A stretch of DNA of 64,000 nucleotides from contig CM065710.1 in NCBI GenBank assembly GCA_017654935.2, forward strand, positions 22,807,643 to 22,871,642. Direction: 5' to 3'. Numbering within the stretch: position 1 is the first letter of the stretch; each line of letters begins with the position of its first letter. Made by a program: the position numbers and the translations under genes. The notes beneath the pieces are model-generated. The model ran no database searches and had not been told where the DNA came from. It saw nothing but the letters and a program-made list of their open reading frames with translations. The DNA is from Phymorhynchus buccinoides (taxonomy: Eukaryota > Mollusca > Gastropoda > Neogastropoda > Raphitomidae). Shown here piece by piece: positions 35,672 through 48,500 of the stretch.

Positions 35672-37179
35672 GCCACAAACTCATAAAACTTGCAAAATGT
35701 GACGTAAAAATATAAATGACATAAATTTTAGAATGACGCATGGTGTTCTAAGTCTGCTCAAACACACGAGGCGAGAGCTGGGGATCTACCTGATGGTAGA
35801 GTAACTTCCCCTGTTTGACCGAATGAATTAGGCAAGATCACTCCCACACACCATCATCTGATAATGTGAAATAAAACGTTAAAGAGGGCAAACACCAAAT
35901 GAAAAGGACACCACACTCATATCAAAGAGTGAAATTCAAACAAAATAGGATAAATTAAAAGAACAAAAAGTAATTCTAACTCAAAGAACCAAGATTTGTG
36001 AATGCAAGTTGTATGTATGTGTAAACATATGTGTATATATGTATAAGTTAGATGGATGAGTAGTTAAATGGTTGTATGCGTGTGCATGATGTGTGTGTGT
36101 GTGTATATGTGTGCGTTTGTATGTGTATGTGTGTGTGTGTGTGACCAAGAATTGTATGTGCGCACAGTGTTTAAAATAGTCGCATATTTCATTTTTTGTC
36201 TTTTCTGTATACTGTGTCTCTGTCTTTATTGTGTTGTTTTGTTGATTGTTTTATTGCTGCAACAAGAATTTCCCGTAAAATGGACAATCAAAATATTGAT
36301 TGATTGATTGATTGACTACTGAAACTGAGTCAAAGACAACTCTAGCGACGGAAGAACCAAAACCATTGTTTTCTCTCAAAGCAAACACAACACAACAGTA
36401 CCCCAGGTGCAGTGTTTTCAATCCACGAGAACAAAACACAACACAACAAAGGAAACTTCATTGATGATAGATAATATATCAACAAGAAAAGAGTTTGATT
36501 TGATTCCGAGGCAACATTATTGCAATATGTGACAGATGTTCAAATTAAGAAGTGGGGTGAGGGGGATAGAATTTCGAAAGCAAAAAAAAACAACTTTAGA
36601 AAGCTTTCAGAAAATATGACAAGTGACAAAGTCTGCTGGTTCTTTGAATTACAAGAAACAAAAAGTCTACTTGTTTTCTTAAATTACAACACACACACAC
36701 ACACCAGGCATCAGAATAGTTTGGAGTCCAATCCTCTGAAAAGTGCGGTAAAAAGGCCACCAAGGCCCCAGACTGTTGAGGGACAACACTGAAATCAGTT
36801 CCCAACATGACCAAAAAGGCTCAGTACAGTGAAAAATCACTTTAAAATGATATTTAACCAAAAATAAACCTGAATAAAAAAGGCAAAACCTCTGACAGTA
36901 GAAGCCAATCCCTTGTCAGAAATTCTTAATCCTCTGACAATTCTGATGCCTGACACACACACTTGTTACTATTGTGCAACTTTTCAACCTATTATTCATG
37001 CATTTTTTGTTTTCTTTTCCTCTCCTCTTCAATTATCTGCAGCTAGTCACCCAGTTCAAACCACTTACTCTCTCACTACTCCCTTTGTTAACACCCACAC
37101 ATCGACTGATATTCATATCCATACCAGAAAGTAGTTTCATCATGATGCATTAAAATGCTCACACACACACACAATGCAC
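35672..37179. other. Non-coding with a dispersed tail
   Basis: 36225-36315 (CTGCAACAAGAATTTCC ... (TTGA)n) matches 46360-46405, a dispersed retroelement-like end. Confidence 0.5.
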
Positions 37180-37475
37180 ACACAGACACTAATCACTAAT
37201 GTGACTACCGTAGACATTAAAATGTCTAACACATACACACACACATGCTCACACACACTGACACACACACACTAATGTGACTACCGTCCGTAGACATTAA
37301 AATGTCTAACACATACACATACACACAATGCACACACAGACACTAATCACTAATGTGACTACCGTAGACATTAAAATGTCTAACACATACACATACACAC
37401 ACACACAATGCACACACAGACACTAATCACTAATGTGACTACCGTAGACATTAAAATGTCTAACACATGCTCACA
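37180..37475 (+). repeat. ~85-bp tandem repeat, 4 copies
   Basis: AATGTGACTACCGTAGACAT and AAAATGTCTAACACAT separated by variable (CA)n. Confidence 0.85.
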
Positions 37476-37521
37476 CACACATATAAATTAATCATAAACT
37501 TGTTAAAGTTGTTTCAGTATA

Positions 37522-37695
37522 CAATGGAACCTCCCTTATAAGACCTTCAAAAATCATCCAAATTGAGGTCTTATATGAGAGGTCTCATAAGGGAAATGAT
37601 TTTAATACTTACAAAGAAGGGCAATGTCTCAGAGAAGTAGGTCTTATATGGGAGGGAGTCTTATAATGGGAGGTATTATAAGGGAGGTTCCACTG
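37522..37695 (+). mobile_element. pogo/Tigger-like MITE copy C
   Basis: 174 bp, same TIR (one mismatch, CAATGG) and same internal order as copy B, TA on both sides. Confidence 0.85.
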
Positions 37696-37845
37696 TATTA
37701 TAGGTAAGGTATACAGCAATATTTCATTGATGGAAACACACATTACAAATGAAATACAACGTAACACAGTTTCAGGTTGTTTTCAAACTCCATGGGTCAC
37801 ATGACCCCTGGTTACAGAAAATGAGGGGTCCATTTCCAAAATAAT

Positions 37846-38093
37846 CAGTGATCGCGTTAGGAATTTTGAAAACCAGTCCCATTAGTGACAATGCCTCCCA
37901 ACAACCGGTGTCAAAACCAGTCCCAGGGAAACAAAAACCAGTGAAAACCACAATATCCAAGCCTCTGTTAAAACAATTCATCAGTCCTAGAAAAAAAATT
38001 ATCAGTCCTTGGGACTGACAGGTCAAATTGTTTTCAGTATTTTGGTTTTGCAATCAGTATTATACTGATAATTACCAGTTAACGCGATCACTG
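37846..38093. mobile_element. hAT-like MITE, 248 bp
   Basis: Ends CAGTGATCGCGTTA and TAACGCGATCACTG, perfect 14-bp TIR, with AATAAT directly repeated on both sides. CAGTG ends suggest hAT, though hAT targets are normally 8 bp. Confidence 0.78.
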
Positions 38094-38518
38094 AATAATG
38101 GGCCAAGAATGAGTCACTGTAGTATTACAGCTACATTTTATCGCAGACTTCATGGTCAGATGACCCCTTGCTATTAATTCCGCACATATATGGCTGGAAC
38201 GACTTGAATGAGTGAATGCTAATGCAGTTTGCTTAAGCTCTATTAACCCACACAAATGTTCAATACATAATGCCTCAGAAATTGAGAGAGTTAAATTTAA
38301 AAACCACTCTTTTTGCAGCAAGAACAACCAAAGCTTTCAGTTTCAGTGTGTGCATGTGACCACAACAAAATAAGACAAGGGAGAAATAAAAAGAAAAGAA
38401 GCGAAGCAGAAGAAGAAGAAACAGCAGCAGCAGCAGAAGAACAAATGAATCACAAAGTACTGAAAAATAGAGAATTCCTTTCTCAAACATTTTCCTACGA
38501 AGGTGGCAAGTTCCACTA

Positions 38519-39082
38519 CCATATTTTTCGGACTATAAGGCGATATTTTTTTCTCCAATTTCGACCTATGCGCCTAATAAACGAGGGCGCCCTATAAGTG
38601 AACAAAATCGTGAGAAGAGAGGCAACGATTGCCGTACTCAGTACATTCTACTGTCAGTCACAACATCGAAAGTGGTAACGAGTCGCCGATACGACGAATA
38701 CTCACGTTAAAATGCTTCAAAATCCTTGTTATCGTCCAAGATACCGTCCAACAGATGCCACAACCCTTCATTGGATGTAAAAAGCATCGTTGTAGAGCTT
38801 AAAATGCCATAATTCTACCAGTTTTCGCGAAGAATTGGTCAAATACAACAACCGGAAGTCTCGATTATTTGAGAAGGGAGCCAACTCTTGTTTACGACAA
38901 CAAAAATGGCGGTCGGTAATCGTTTACAGGACGTGTACGGGCTTCAAACTTCGACTTTCTGTTGCGAGGTGTGCATCGCCTTATAAACGAGGGCGCCTTT
39001 TACTTGGATTTTGTCAGATGTTTCTTGAAACTTGCCCTATTCGCCTTATGCACAGCAGCGCCTAATGAGCCGAAAATTACGG
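38519..39082. mobile_element. TA-flanked MITE, 564 bp
   Basis: Left CCATATTTTTCGGACTATAA, right CCGAAAATTACGG; TA on each side. The CGTATTTTTCGGACTATAAG start is shared by MITEs known from many animals. Inner blocks CGCCTAATAAACGAGGGCGC and CGCCTTATAAACGAGGGCGC occur near each end. Confidence 0.78.
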
Positions 39083-39852
39083 TACTTACAAAGGAAGCAA
39101 CCTGCTGCAAGAGATAAAGAATGCTGCTAAAAGATCCACAAATGATCGCCTCTGCGACACACACAAACCCTAAAACAAACAAACCCCAAAAAAAGAAACA
39201 TTTAAACACTAGGAAGAAGGAAGATTGCAAAATGAATTAAAAAGAAAAACAAGGAACATTAAAAAATTATAACCATCAACGCGCACACAAAACATTTTCC
39301 AAATGGACAAAATGTGAGTAGTCTACTGCTTTATGTACATGTACTGGTTAGTGAAATCATAAATGATTACAAACAAAACGTACTTGTTACTAATGTTAGT
39401 AGAAGAAATGGAACATTGTTTCAATTTTGGCCTCCTTTCTTCTAGGTTTAGCTTTTGAGCGACAGCCGCCAACCGTACATGCATCAGCTTTCGCTTCCGA
39501 AAGGAAGAAAACACAAAGAGAAGAAAAAGAAAGAACAAGAAATAAACAAAAACTCAGATTCAATATTCTATAATCAAACTAGACCCAGATGATCAAAGCG
39601 CTGTTCAACAATCTAATTCAATTGTTTAGGATTGGAATTGAATAACAGTTTGCTTGCTTTACAATGAGCTTTTCTTCTACTTTGCAGTATCCTTAGACTA
39701 TCAATCAATAGCTACATGTATCTTTCTGAAGGAAAACTCTTCCTTAGCGCAAATAAGAAGAATAACAAAAAAGGAGAAAGAAAGAAAAGAAGAAGAAAAA
39801 ACATAAAAATGTACTTGAAACAGCAAATTTGAAACAAAATTTTAAGCAATGC

Positions 39853-40270
39853 ATACACCAAACATGTATCTCATTCTTACACCAAACATGTATCTTATTC
39901 TTACACCAAACATGTATCTTATTCTTACACCAAACATGCATCTCATTCTTACACCAAACATGTATCTTATTCTTACACCAAACATGTATCTCATTCTTAC
40001 ACCAAACATGTATCTCATTCTTACACCAAACATGTATCTCATTCTTACACCAAACATGTATCTTATTCTTACACCAAACATGTATCTCATTCTTACACCA
40101 AACATGTATCTCATTCTTACACCAAACATGTATCTTATTCTTACACCAAACATGTATCTCATTCTTACACCAAACATGTATCTCATTCTTACACCAAACA
40201 TGTATCTCATTCTTACACCAAACATGTATCTCATTCTTACACCAAACATGTATCTCTCTCATTCTTACAC
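39853..40270 (+). repeat. 24-bp minisatellite, ~17 copies
   Basis: Unit ACACCAAACATGTATCTCAT plus TCTT; only C/T variants. Open in several frames because 24 is divisible by three; not a gene. Confidence 0.95.
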
Positions 40271-40679
40271 ACTAGAAGAAAAGCAAAAGCAAAAACGAAA
40301 ACGATTACTTAATTCCAATTTATTCCAGACTATCTAATTACAGTATATGGAAACCACACGCAATCGTAATGCCGTGATGTAAAACAGGAGGTGAATCATA
40401 GAACTATACAATTCACTCAGCTTAATAACATGTTCTGCCATCATCTATGAACACAGATTAACATAACACGCAGGATACATGTTTTAAATACATCTATGCG
40501 TCCCTTCTATGCTTTCTTGCACATAATCTGACACACCACAGATCAGGCACATTTGACACACACATGCATGCGCATACACGCACGCACGCACATGCACACA
40601 GAGATTTGGTAAAACACTCGTTTCTCTATTTATTCTCCTTCACACACACACACACACATGCACCCCACACAGATTTTAT

Positions 40680-41658
40680 AAAATTAAAATCCTTTTCCAT
40701 TTATTCTTCGTCACAGAACGATCACACTACCACTATTCAATCACCTACACTCACACAAATCCATGTTCACATCTTCAGATTCAAACCGCTCAAAGCAAAC
40801 ATAACAAGAGGCAAAGAAAAAAACAATACTAAAATGAAACACCACACAATTTTTCCAAGGGTAAAACCAAGACATTTTCAAACACTTGTGATGAAGTTAC
40901 AATACTAATGGCATGCTGGGTTAATAATAATTAATCAATTATTTATTTATTTATAATAATACGCAAACAAGCATATATTACATGTCTCCCCACATTCCAA
41001 CAGCCACTAAAAAAAAAAAATGAAATCATCAAAGAATCAGACTGATGTGTTTTTTATCATAAGACACCCACACTTCTTCTAGGTGATTTTTTTTCTTTAA
41101 TTTTTCTTTTCAAATGATTATACTGAAGGTGGAAGAAGAAAAATAAAACACCCCACTACACCGCAAGAAGAAAAGAAAAATCTTCCGTTTTCAAACTGGC
41201 AGCTCAAAATTAAAATATTAACGAACCAACCGTATCTCCTGCCAGTTGCAAAGAAGATTGAAGATGAAAAAAAAAAATCACAAAAAAATTACAAATCACA
41301 CAGCCAAACCGATGCAAACTGCACTGTTTCCCATCGTCGATTTAAACTCCGCCCGAATCATCACGCAGTAGGGTTTACGGTTTTCTTTTTCCTTTCCCTG
41401 AAAAGCATCAATCCAACGACAAATTCCTCACACTTTTTTTCCTCTTCTTTTCCTCGACGATCCCCGTTGACTTTTAATCCAAAAAGGAAATTCCTCTGCT
41501 GTTTCATACACACGCCTCCTTCCATGGGTAGGACATTTTCTTTTCCTGCCCCTTCTCATATAATCCATTAGGAGAGGACCGGGGGGGGGGGGGGGGAGAG
41601 GGGGATGCTGGGGGGGTAGTTTTCTTTTTAAAGAGGGAGGATTGGTGGAGGTGGGGGG
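40680..41658 (-). other. Probable ZFAND 3' UTR
   Basis: About 1 kb after the stop codon, not recognised as a repeat apart from G/C and CA runs. Minus-strand AATAAA signals occur near 40944 and 40699. A poly-C tract (on the minus strand) lies at 41581-41596. The end point is uncertain. Confidence 0.35.
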
Positions 41659-41807
41659 TTATATTTTCTGGACTTTGGATCCCACGATGACGGGGTTGTG
41701 TTTGCGTATCTGCTCCTGGCCGTGCTCCTTGTAGTCGAAGGTACATTGGTGCTTGTCTGAGTACCGGTGTAAGCTGCAGTACAGACCTCCGCAGCGGCAC
41801 TGGAAAC
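41659..41807 (-). CDS. ZFAND5/ZFAND6: ZFAND last coding exon, rest of AN1 and stop
   Basis: Acceptor TGGCCCCAG|GTTTCC; stop TAA at 41661-41659. It encodes [17 protein letters not shown], the diagnostic AN1 core, and the family C-terminus. Confidence 0.93.
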
Positions 41808-42374
41808 CTGGGGCCAGGAAGGAAAAAAAGTTGAGCAGCGATGGCATAAACAACTTCGTTAACACTTTATTCTGTGTGCACTTGTCATAATGTTCTCATT
41901 AGTAATCTGTCCAAAACTTAAAGTAGTCTTTACTGCCTCTGACAAAAAAAAAACCCCAAAAAACCCCACCTATATCTAAGTGGTATTTATGTCAAACGTG
42001 TGCGTGCTATTTTCCTGTTCATCAATGTAGGTCTATAGCAGTTTTTTAATTTAATGCTCTACAAATGTTAATATGTGTGCATGCTTTTTAAAAAACCCAC
42101 CTATATCTAAGTGGTATTTATGTCAAACGTGTGCGCGCTATTTTCCTGTTCATTAATGTAGGTCTATAGAGGTTTTTTTAAATGTAATGCTCTACAAATG
42201 TTAATATGTGCGCGCGCTTTGATTTGATTTCTATCAAGATTTAGCGCTGTATAAAATATATACTATATGCTGTTGTTGTTGTGATCTGTATGAGTGAGAG
42301 AAAGACTCAGGCTATGAGACTGAGAGAAACAAAAAGAAAGAGACAGGCACGCTGACAAAGAAAGGGAGGCAGAC

Positions 42375-42418
<44 letters not shown>

Positions 42419-42455
42419 GGAGGGAGGGAGGGAGGGAGGGAGGGAGGGAGAGGGA

Positions 42456-42500
<45 letters not shown>

Positions 42501-42511
42501 AGGGAGAGAGA

Positions 42512-42559
<48 letters not shown>

Positions 42560-45500
42560 CATTTCAATGGGATTTTTGTCTCTTTTCCCATCAGGCCACC
42601 AATACGTCATACCATTATACGTCATTCAGTCATCCTCTTGTTTTTCTACATCTACAACATGATTAATGCCATTACAGGCTAAGCTTGTCCACATGTTTTC
42701 TCTATCTGTCTGTGTGTTTGTCTGTCTCTCTCTCCCTCTCTCAAATATGTGTGTCAAATATACACACTACCTCAAATTTTTATGGCAATAAAAGTTCTGT
42801 TCTGTTCATACACATACTCTCTCATGCGCGTGCCTGCATGCATAATGCATTGCATTGAGCCTTTTTTTTTTAGGTTTAAAGTTATAGTAGTACATTATGG
42901 CACATCACTTTAAAAAATGACCCCCCCCCCATTTTCTGCAGTCAGGGGTCCTATGGCCCGTGAAGTGTAAAAACAATGTGAAGCTCTGAACGTGGTACTT
43001 GTTGCCAAAGCCCCGGTGACTGTACGCACCTGTCAGTCCAACCTTTTTACGACAGGTGAAGCAGCGGTTCTTCTTGGTCTTCTTGTCCTTGTCCCCGTCC
43101 CCGTCCCCCGCACTGTCCTCCATGTCCACACCCCCTGCCGGACACAGGAGCACAACGCTGGTCATCAGAACAGGCACGCCACTCTGCTAACTCTTCCACT
43201 GCCAGTCGCATTTTAGCACCACAGTGATTTAACACCCATGTCACTAAAGCCGGCGACAGACTATGTGACTGCCTCATGTGACTCGATCAGGTCGTGACGT
43301 TTCACCTCATTTGCATACCATGCTGCTCGATCGGTCTGACTCAGTCGGCCCCAGTCAGGTGACAGGGCCGAATAGGGCGAGTTCTAAATTTCACTGATCG
43401 AGTCTGATCGAGTCAGATGGCTTGTGACCTCTTCTGTGCGGGAAACGAAATTTGGTCCACATCACGACCTGATCGAGTCATATGAGGCAGTCGCATAGTC
43501 TGTCACCCGCTTAAAAGGCATCAAAATTGGGGTACATTATCCAAAGACCCTATTGTCTTAGTTTTGGGAAGTAAGGATAGACCCTATTTTATATGTCACA
43601 GAAGAATCCCCAATACTACAGATGGATTTTGTTCTACCCAGGTAGATTTAATGGAATGTTTTGGCTGAAATATGGCTGGCGGTGAAAGTGTTAATAGCCA
43701 TCTATGACTGCCAGTGCCACACAGCACAAGGGGCAGCTGCTATTCCGGCGGGCTGGGATAAACTTTTGTTTTGTAGTGGGGATGCTTTGCCCACGCTACA
43801 TGATACATCCTGCCCAAAGGACAGCTGGCGTTGGGGAAGTTCCCAAAGGGATGTTCAACGCGCACGTAACTGCGCTGTGAAAGGCTTCCACTCTATAAAA
43901 CAAACAATTGAAAAAAGAAAGCTGCGAAACTTCCTGAAATTTAGACTTTTTTTGGTTTTCTTTGTCAGACATTTTTGGCTTCTTTTTAAAAACTCCATTT
44001 AATACCCATTTCTTGAGTAAGACTTCCCCTAAAAAAGAAAGCATCCTGAAATTTAGAGATGTTTGTTTTTTCTTTATAAGTCAATAAAAAAACAAAAGCC
44101 CATAATAGACATTTTTTACTTTTTTGTGATTCATACTCATTTATGGCTTTCTTAGTCTATCTTTCATTTAAAAAAAAATAAAACTTGTGTATTTTCTAAT
44201 TGCTACAGGAAGCCATAACAAGACAACGATGATACGAGATCAACGCAGTGCTCAAAATTATTATATGAAACATTGTATCTAGCCCATAAAGCATATCCAG
44301 CCAACTCCAGTGTGCTGGTAAAATCCAGCAAAATGCACGCCCCATAGCACGAGTTACCACTCTTGCATTGTAGTTTATACAGTGCATTTAATTGTATCTT
44401 CAAAACCAGTGGCAGAAGGAGAAGGGGGGTGGAAGGCCAGAATCACTGCAAGTCAAACATGTCTCAACATTTCAGGGGGTCTATCTTTGTCATTTTTAAA
44501 AACATTTTCGTAAAACTGCGTCAGGTGTAATTTTGCTACGCATAGGGACGCATATATATGCGCTTTAACATTAACACTGAAAGATGACCCCTAAAATCTT
44601 AGAGGTACCTGTTGGCTTTCCGTGTGTACGTGGGTGCACTAACTTTGACCCACAGATTTCAAAGACAGAATTAACACTGTAACACCACCTACTTTTTCAC
44701 ATCAATGGGGGAAAAAGTTGTAATTTGTAAAACCTGTGGGCTTTCTTCCACAACAACAATTAGAGATTGTTAATGAGCTAATGTAGGTGAACATCCAGCG
44801 AAATGCATGCCCTATAGCATGAGTTACCAATCTTGCAATATAATTATGCGGTGTTAATCTTAACGCACAAATATGCGACTATGAACGAGGCTCAAAAATG
44901 TCATCTGACGCACTGGGTTTCAGGCCAGCTAATCACTAAATGTTGCAAACTTTCAACCGACGCATAGTTTTTTTCATATTTGTTTTAATTTTTAAAAATT
45001 ATAACATCCAGGTGACCCCTTCAAAATCTAGAGCCATATTTCACACTCCGATTGTGGTCCCCTGACTTTGAAGACAGAATTCACATTGATTACAACATTT
45101 TGTTGTGCGTTTTCATTGCGGCCTTACCAGTGGCGCCCTCTTCGCTGCCTCCTGCCTCTCTGTCCTGGGTGGCGGTGGCCACGGGTACTGTGGGGCTGGC
45201 CGTCTCCAGCGTCTGGCTGGACGGACTGTCCTCATCTGTCAGCAAACCACGTCAATGCTCAGTTCAGTGTTCATTCTTGCCCACAGTTAGCTGTGTGAAT
45301 ATGTATGTATACAGAGTGTGTCTCAAGTCTCAGCAAACCACGTCAATGCTCAGTTCAGTGTTCATTCTTGCCCACAGTTAGCTGTGTGAATATGTATGTA
45401 TACAGTGTGTGTCTCAAGTCTCAGCAAACCACGTCAATGCTCAGTTCAGTGTTCATTCTTGCCCACAGTTAGCTGTGTGAATATGTATGTATACAGTGTG

Positions 45501-48500
45501 TGTCTCAAGTCACCCATCTTCTTCTTCTTCGTCGATTGCTCAGACAGTTTCATGTCAATTATGAGTGTAGATCTATGCGTCATGTTGCCGTTATGTGCCT
45601 AATTAAGCTTGTCCGTCTTCGGCTGAGGGAAATCTTTGTAAGAGTTTCTTGAAAAAAGGCAGGAGAATTGACTAGTAAGGCAGAAAGATAGCCAATGACA
45701 GTAAGCAAAGGGAAAAGGCAGAGTCAAAGAGAGCGACAGATTAAAGGAAGTTACAAGCACATAATTTCCAGAAGGTAGGGAACTATTTGTACAAAAGAGC
45801 CCTCCCCGGCATCCCCCGGAAGGAGTCTCCCACCTGACGCATTGGATTTCAGACCAGTGCATCACTAAATGTAACAGTTTTTTTAATGTGATGCACAGTT
45901 TAAAAAAAAAAGATGTTAAGTAGGAGTCAATACGAGCCATTGACCCTGGTCCCCTGATAATCTAGAACTCTGCAGATGCATACAATGCATACACGTAGAT
46001 ATGTAATGTTTGTATGTATGTATGTATGTATGTATGTATGTATGTATGTATGTATGTATGCTAAGGTATTTGCATACTATTACTTGTATGAAAGTTGCAT
46101 AATTTGTATACTGTAAACATACATACATGCATGCATGTACGTACTTTGTAGCCTGTCTAAGTTAAGATAGATAATTATAGATAAACGGTTGTATGCATGA
46201 GCATGATGCGTGCGTGTGTGTTTCACTGTCTACGTATTTTGTTACTTTTGGTACTTTATAGTCATAGAGGCGTCTCCGTGAAATTCGGGTTGCTCCCACT
46301 TGGAGAGCGCGTCGCAGCCAGCTACATATTGTGTCTTTGTGTTTGTGTTGATTTGTTTTATCGCTGCAAAAAGAATTTCTTGAGAAATGGACAATAAAAA
46401 ATGATGCCCTGGATTGTAGGCCAGTACCAAGCATAGCAAATTTTCATAGTTTTTGTGTGTGTTTTTTCCTTTCTTTTTTTAATGTTAAAAATCATGCAAA
46501 GAGATCCCTCCCAAAAAATACTCAGTGCACACTCTAAAAATCTAGAGGCATATTTCATGCACTGATTCTGACCCCCTGATTGTGAAGATAAACTGAACAT
46601 TGATGTTAACATTTCTTTTTTAACAAAATGACATGTGGCTTGACACCAAAATGGTTGACATTACTTTGCCTCAAGTTATGGGCTAGCAGTAAAGTGAGAG
46701 AGAGAGCTGAATACAGAGAAAAAAGACGGTATGGTAGTGGTAGTGTCACATATCGCATGATGCCATTGATGGGTTACCCGCTTAATTATGTATGCGCATG
46801 CATTTGCATACATGTGTGTGTGAATGAGTGTATGTACTATGTGTGCTCCTCTGTGTATGCGTTTGTCTGGTCAGTCAGTGTGTATCACTAGTATATATAT
46901 ATATATATATATATTATACTAGCAAAACAAAACAGAATAAAAACTAAACAAGAAAGAGTTTGCTTTCCCAATATTTCGGCTTTTTATTGCCTTGGACGCG
47001 GGACAGACAGTAGAACAAACTTGACGTAACAAATACAACACGTAACTTTTCCTGATGTCATTTGTGTGACACACTTTCTGTGTGTATGATTAGATTGTGT
47101 TGCAGTGTGTGTGTGTGTGTGTGCGCTTGCGCGTGTGTATGTATGTGTGTGTGTGTGTGTTTGATAATTCCTTTAGACTATTGACTCCACATAATAAATC
47201 GTCGGTGAAATTCAAAAACCTTGTACCTCGAATTTTGTTTTTTTTTAGTTAGATACATAGTCAGCTTTCCAATTTTTCCTGCCACCTTCCACCAAAAGCT
47301 TGAATCTCTAACGACTTTCTATCTGGGGTAAATGAGGTTGTGAAAATAGACGAAAAACTCGTAAGTCCAAAATTCAGATCTCGTTAAGGACAAAAACCTA
47401 GTATTTTCGTTCTTTTCAAGTCTAAAAACAAAAACAAAAAACAAATGCAGGACTGAACTCACAATGTCTTGAACAACATATTCATCAATCGTGGTCAACG
47501 TGGTTAATTCTTAAAACATATTTTCATTTTTCTCAAAACTACCAAAATTGAGATACAAGGTTTTGGGATTTCACAGACGAAATATTCATCTCCCAGTACA
47601 GTCTCTCAATCTCTCTCTCTGCCCTCTACTTTTTTCTCCTATATTTTTTTTTCCCCACGTTTTTCCAAAAATCTTCCCCCCCCCCCCCCCCACCCCCCCC
47701 CCCCCCCCCCCCCCCCCCCCCTTTTTCTCTCTCTCTTTTCTCTCTCTCTAGGAGATGGTCCTGTTCTGTAAAACATTGTTAATGTTCATTGCTTTCTCTC
47801 TCTCTCATTTCCATCTCCGCTCAGTCCATCTTTGTAGTTGTCACTTTCTATGTTCTGTAAATGTAGACCCAACGCCAGATGTCTTAATGTCCCTTTGGTC
47901 TAGAGAGTGGGCATGTATCCTGGGTAAAGCATCTCCACTATGATCAGGCCAAGAGAGTGGGTATGCACCCTGGTACCCTGGGTCAAGCACCTCCAATTTA
48001 AACAAATAAAGCATCTCCTCCTAGGAACAGACCAAGAGAGTGGGTATGTACCCTGTGCCAAGCATCTCCACTATAAACAAATAAAGCATCTCCACTATAA
48101 ATAAATAAAGCATCTCCACCTGATCAGGCCGAGAGAGTGGGTATGTACCCTGGGCCAAGCATCTCCACTATGAACAAATAAAACATCTCCACCATGATCA
48201 GGCCGAGAGAGTGGGCATGTATCCTGGGCCAAGCATCTCCACTATGATCAGGCCAAGAGAGTGGGTATGCACCCTGGTACCCTGGGTCAAGCACCTCCAA
48301 TTTAAACAAATAAAGCATCTCCTCCTAGGAACAGACCAAGAGAGTGGGTATGTACCCTGTGCCAAGCATCTCCACTATAAACAAATAAAGCATCTCCACT
48401 ATAAACAAATAAAGCATCTCCACCTGATCAGGCCGAGAGAGTGGGTATGTACCCTGGGCCAAGCATCTCCACTATGAACAAATAAAACATCTCCACCATG

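Noticed and set aside
39744..40337. Overlapping frames with a repeated Ile-His-Val-Trp-Cys-Lys-Asn unit
   Set aside because: Translation of a 24-bp minisatellite, open on both strands; no gene structure.
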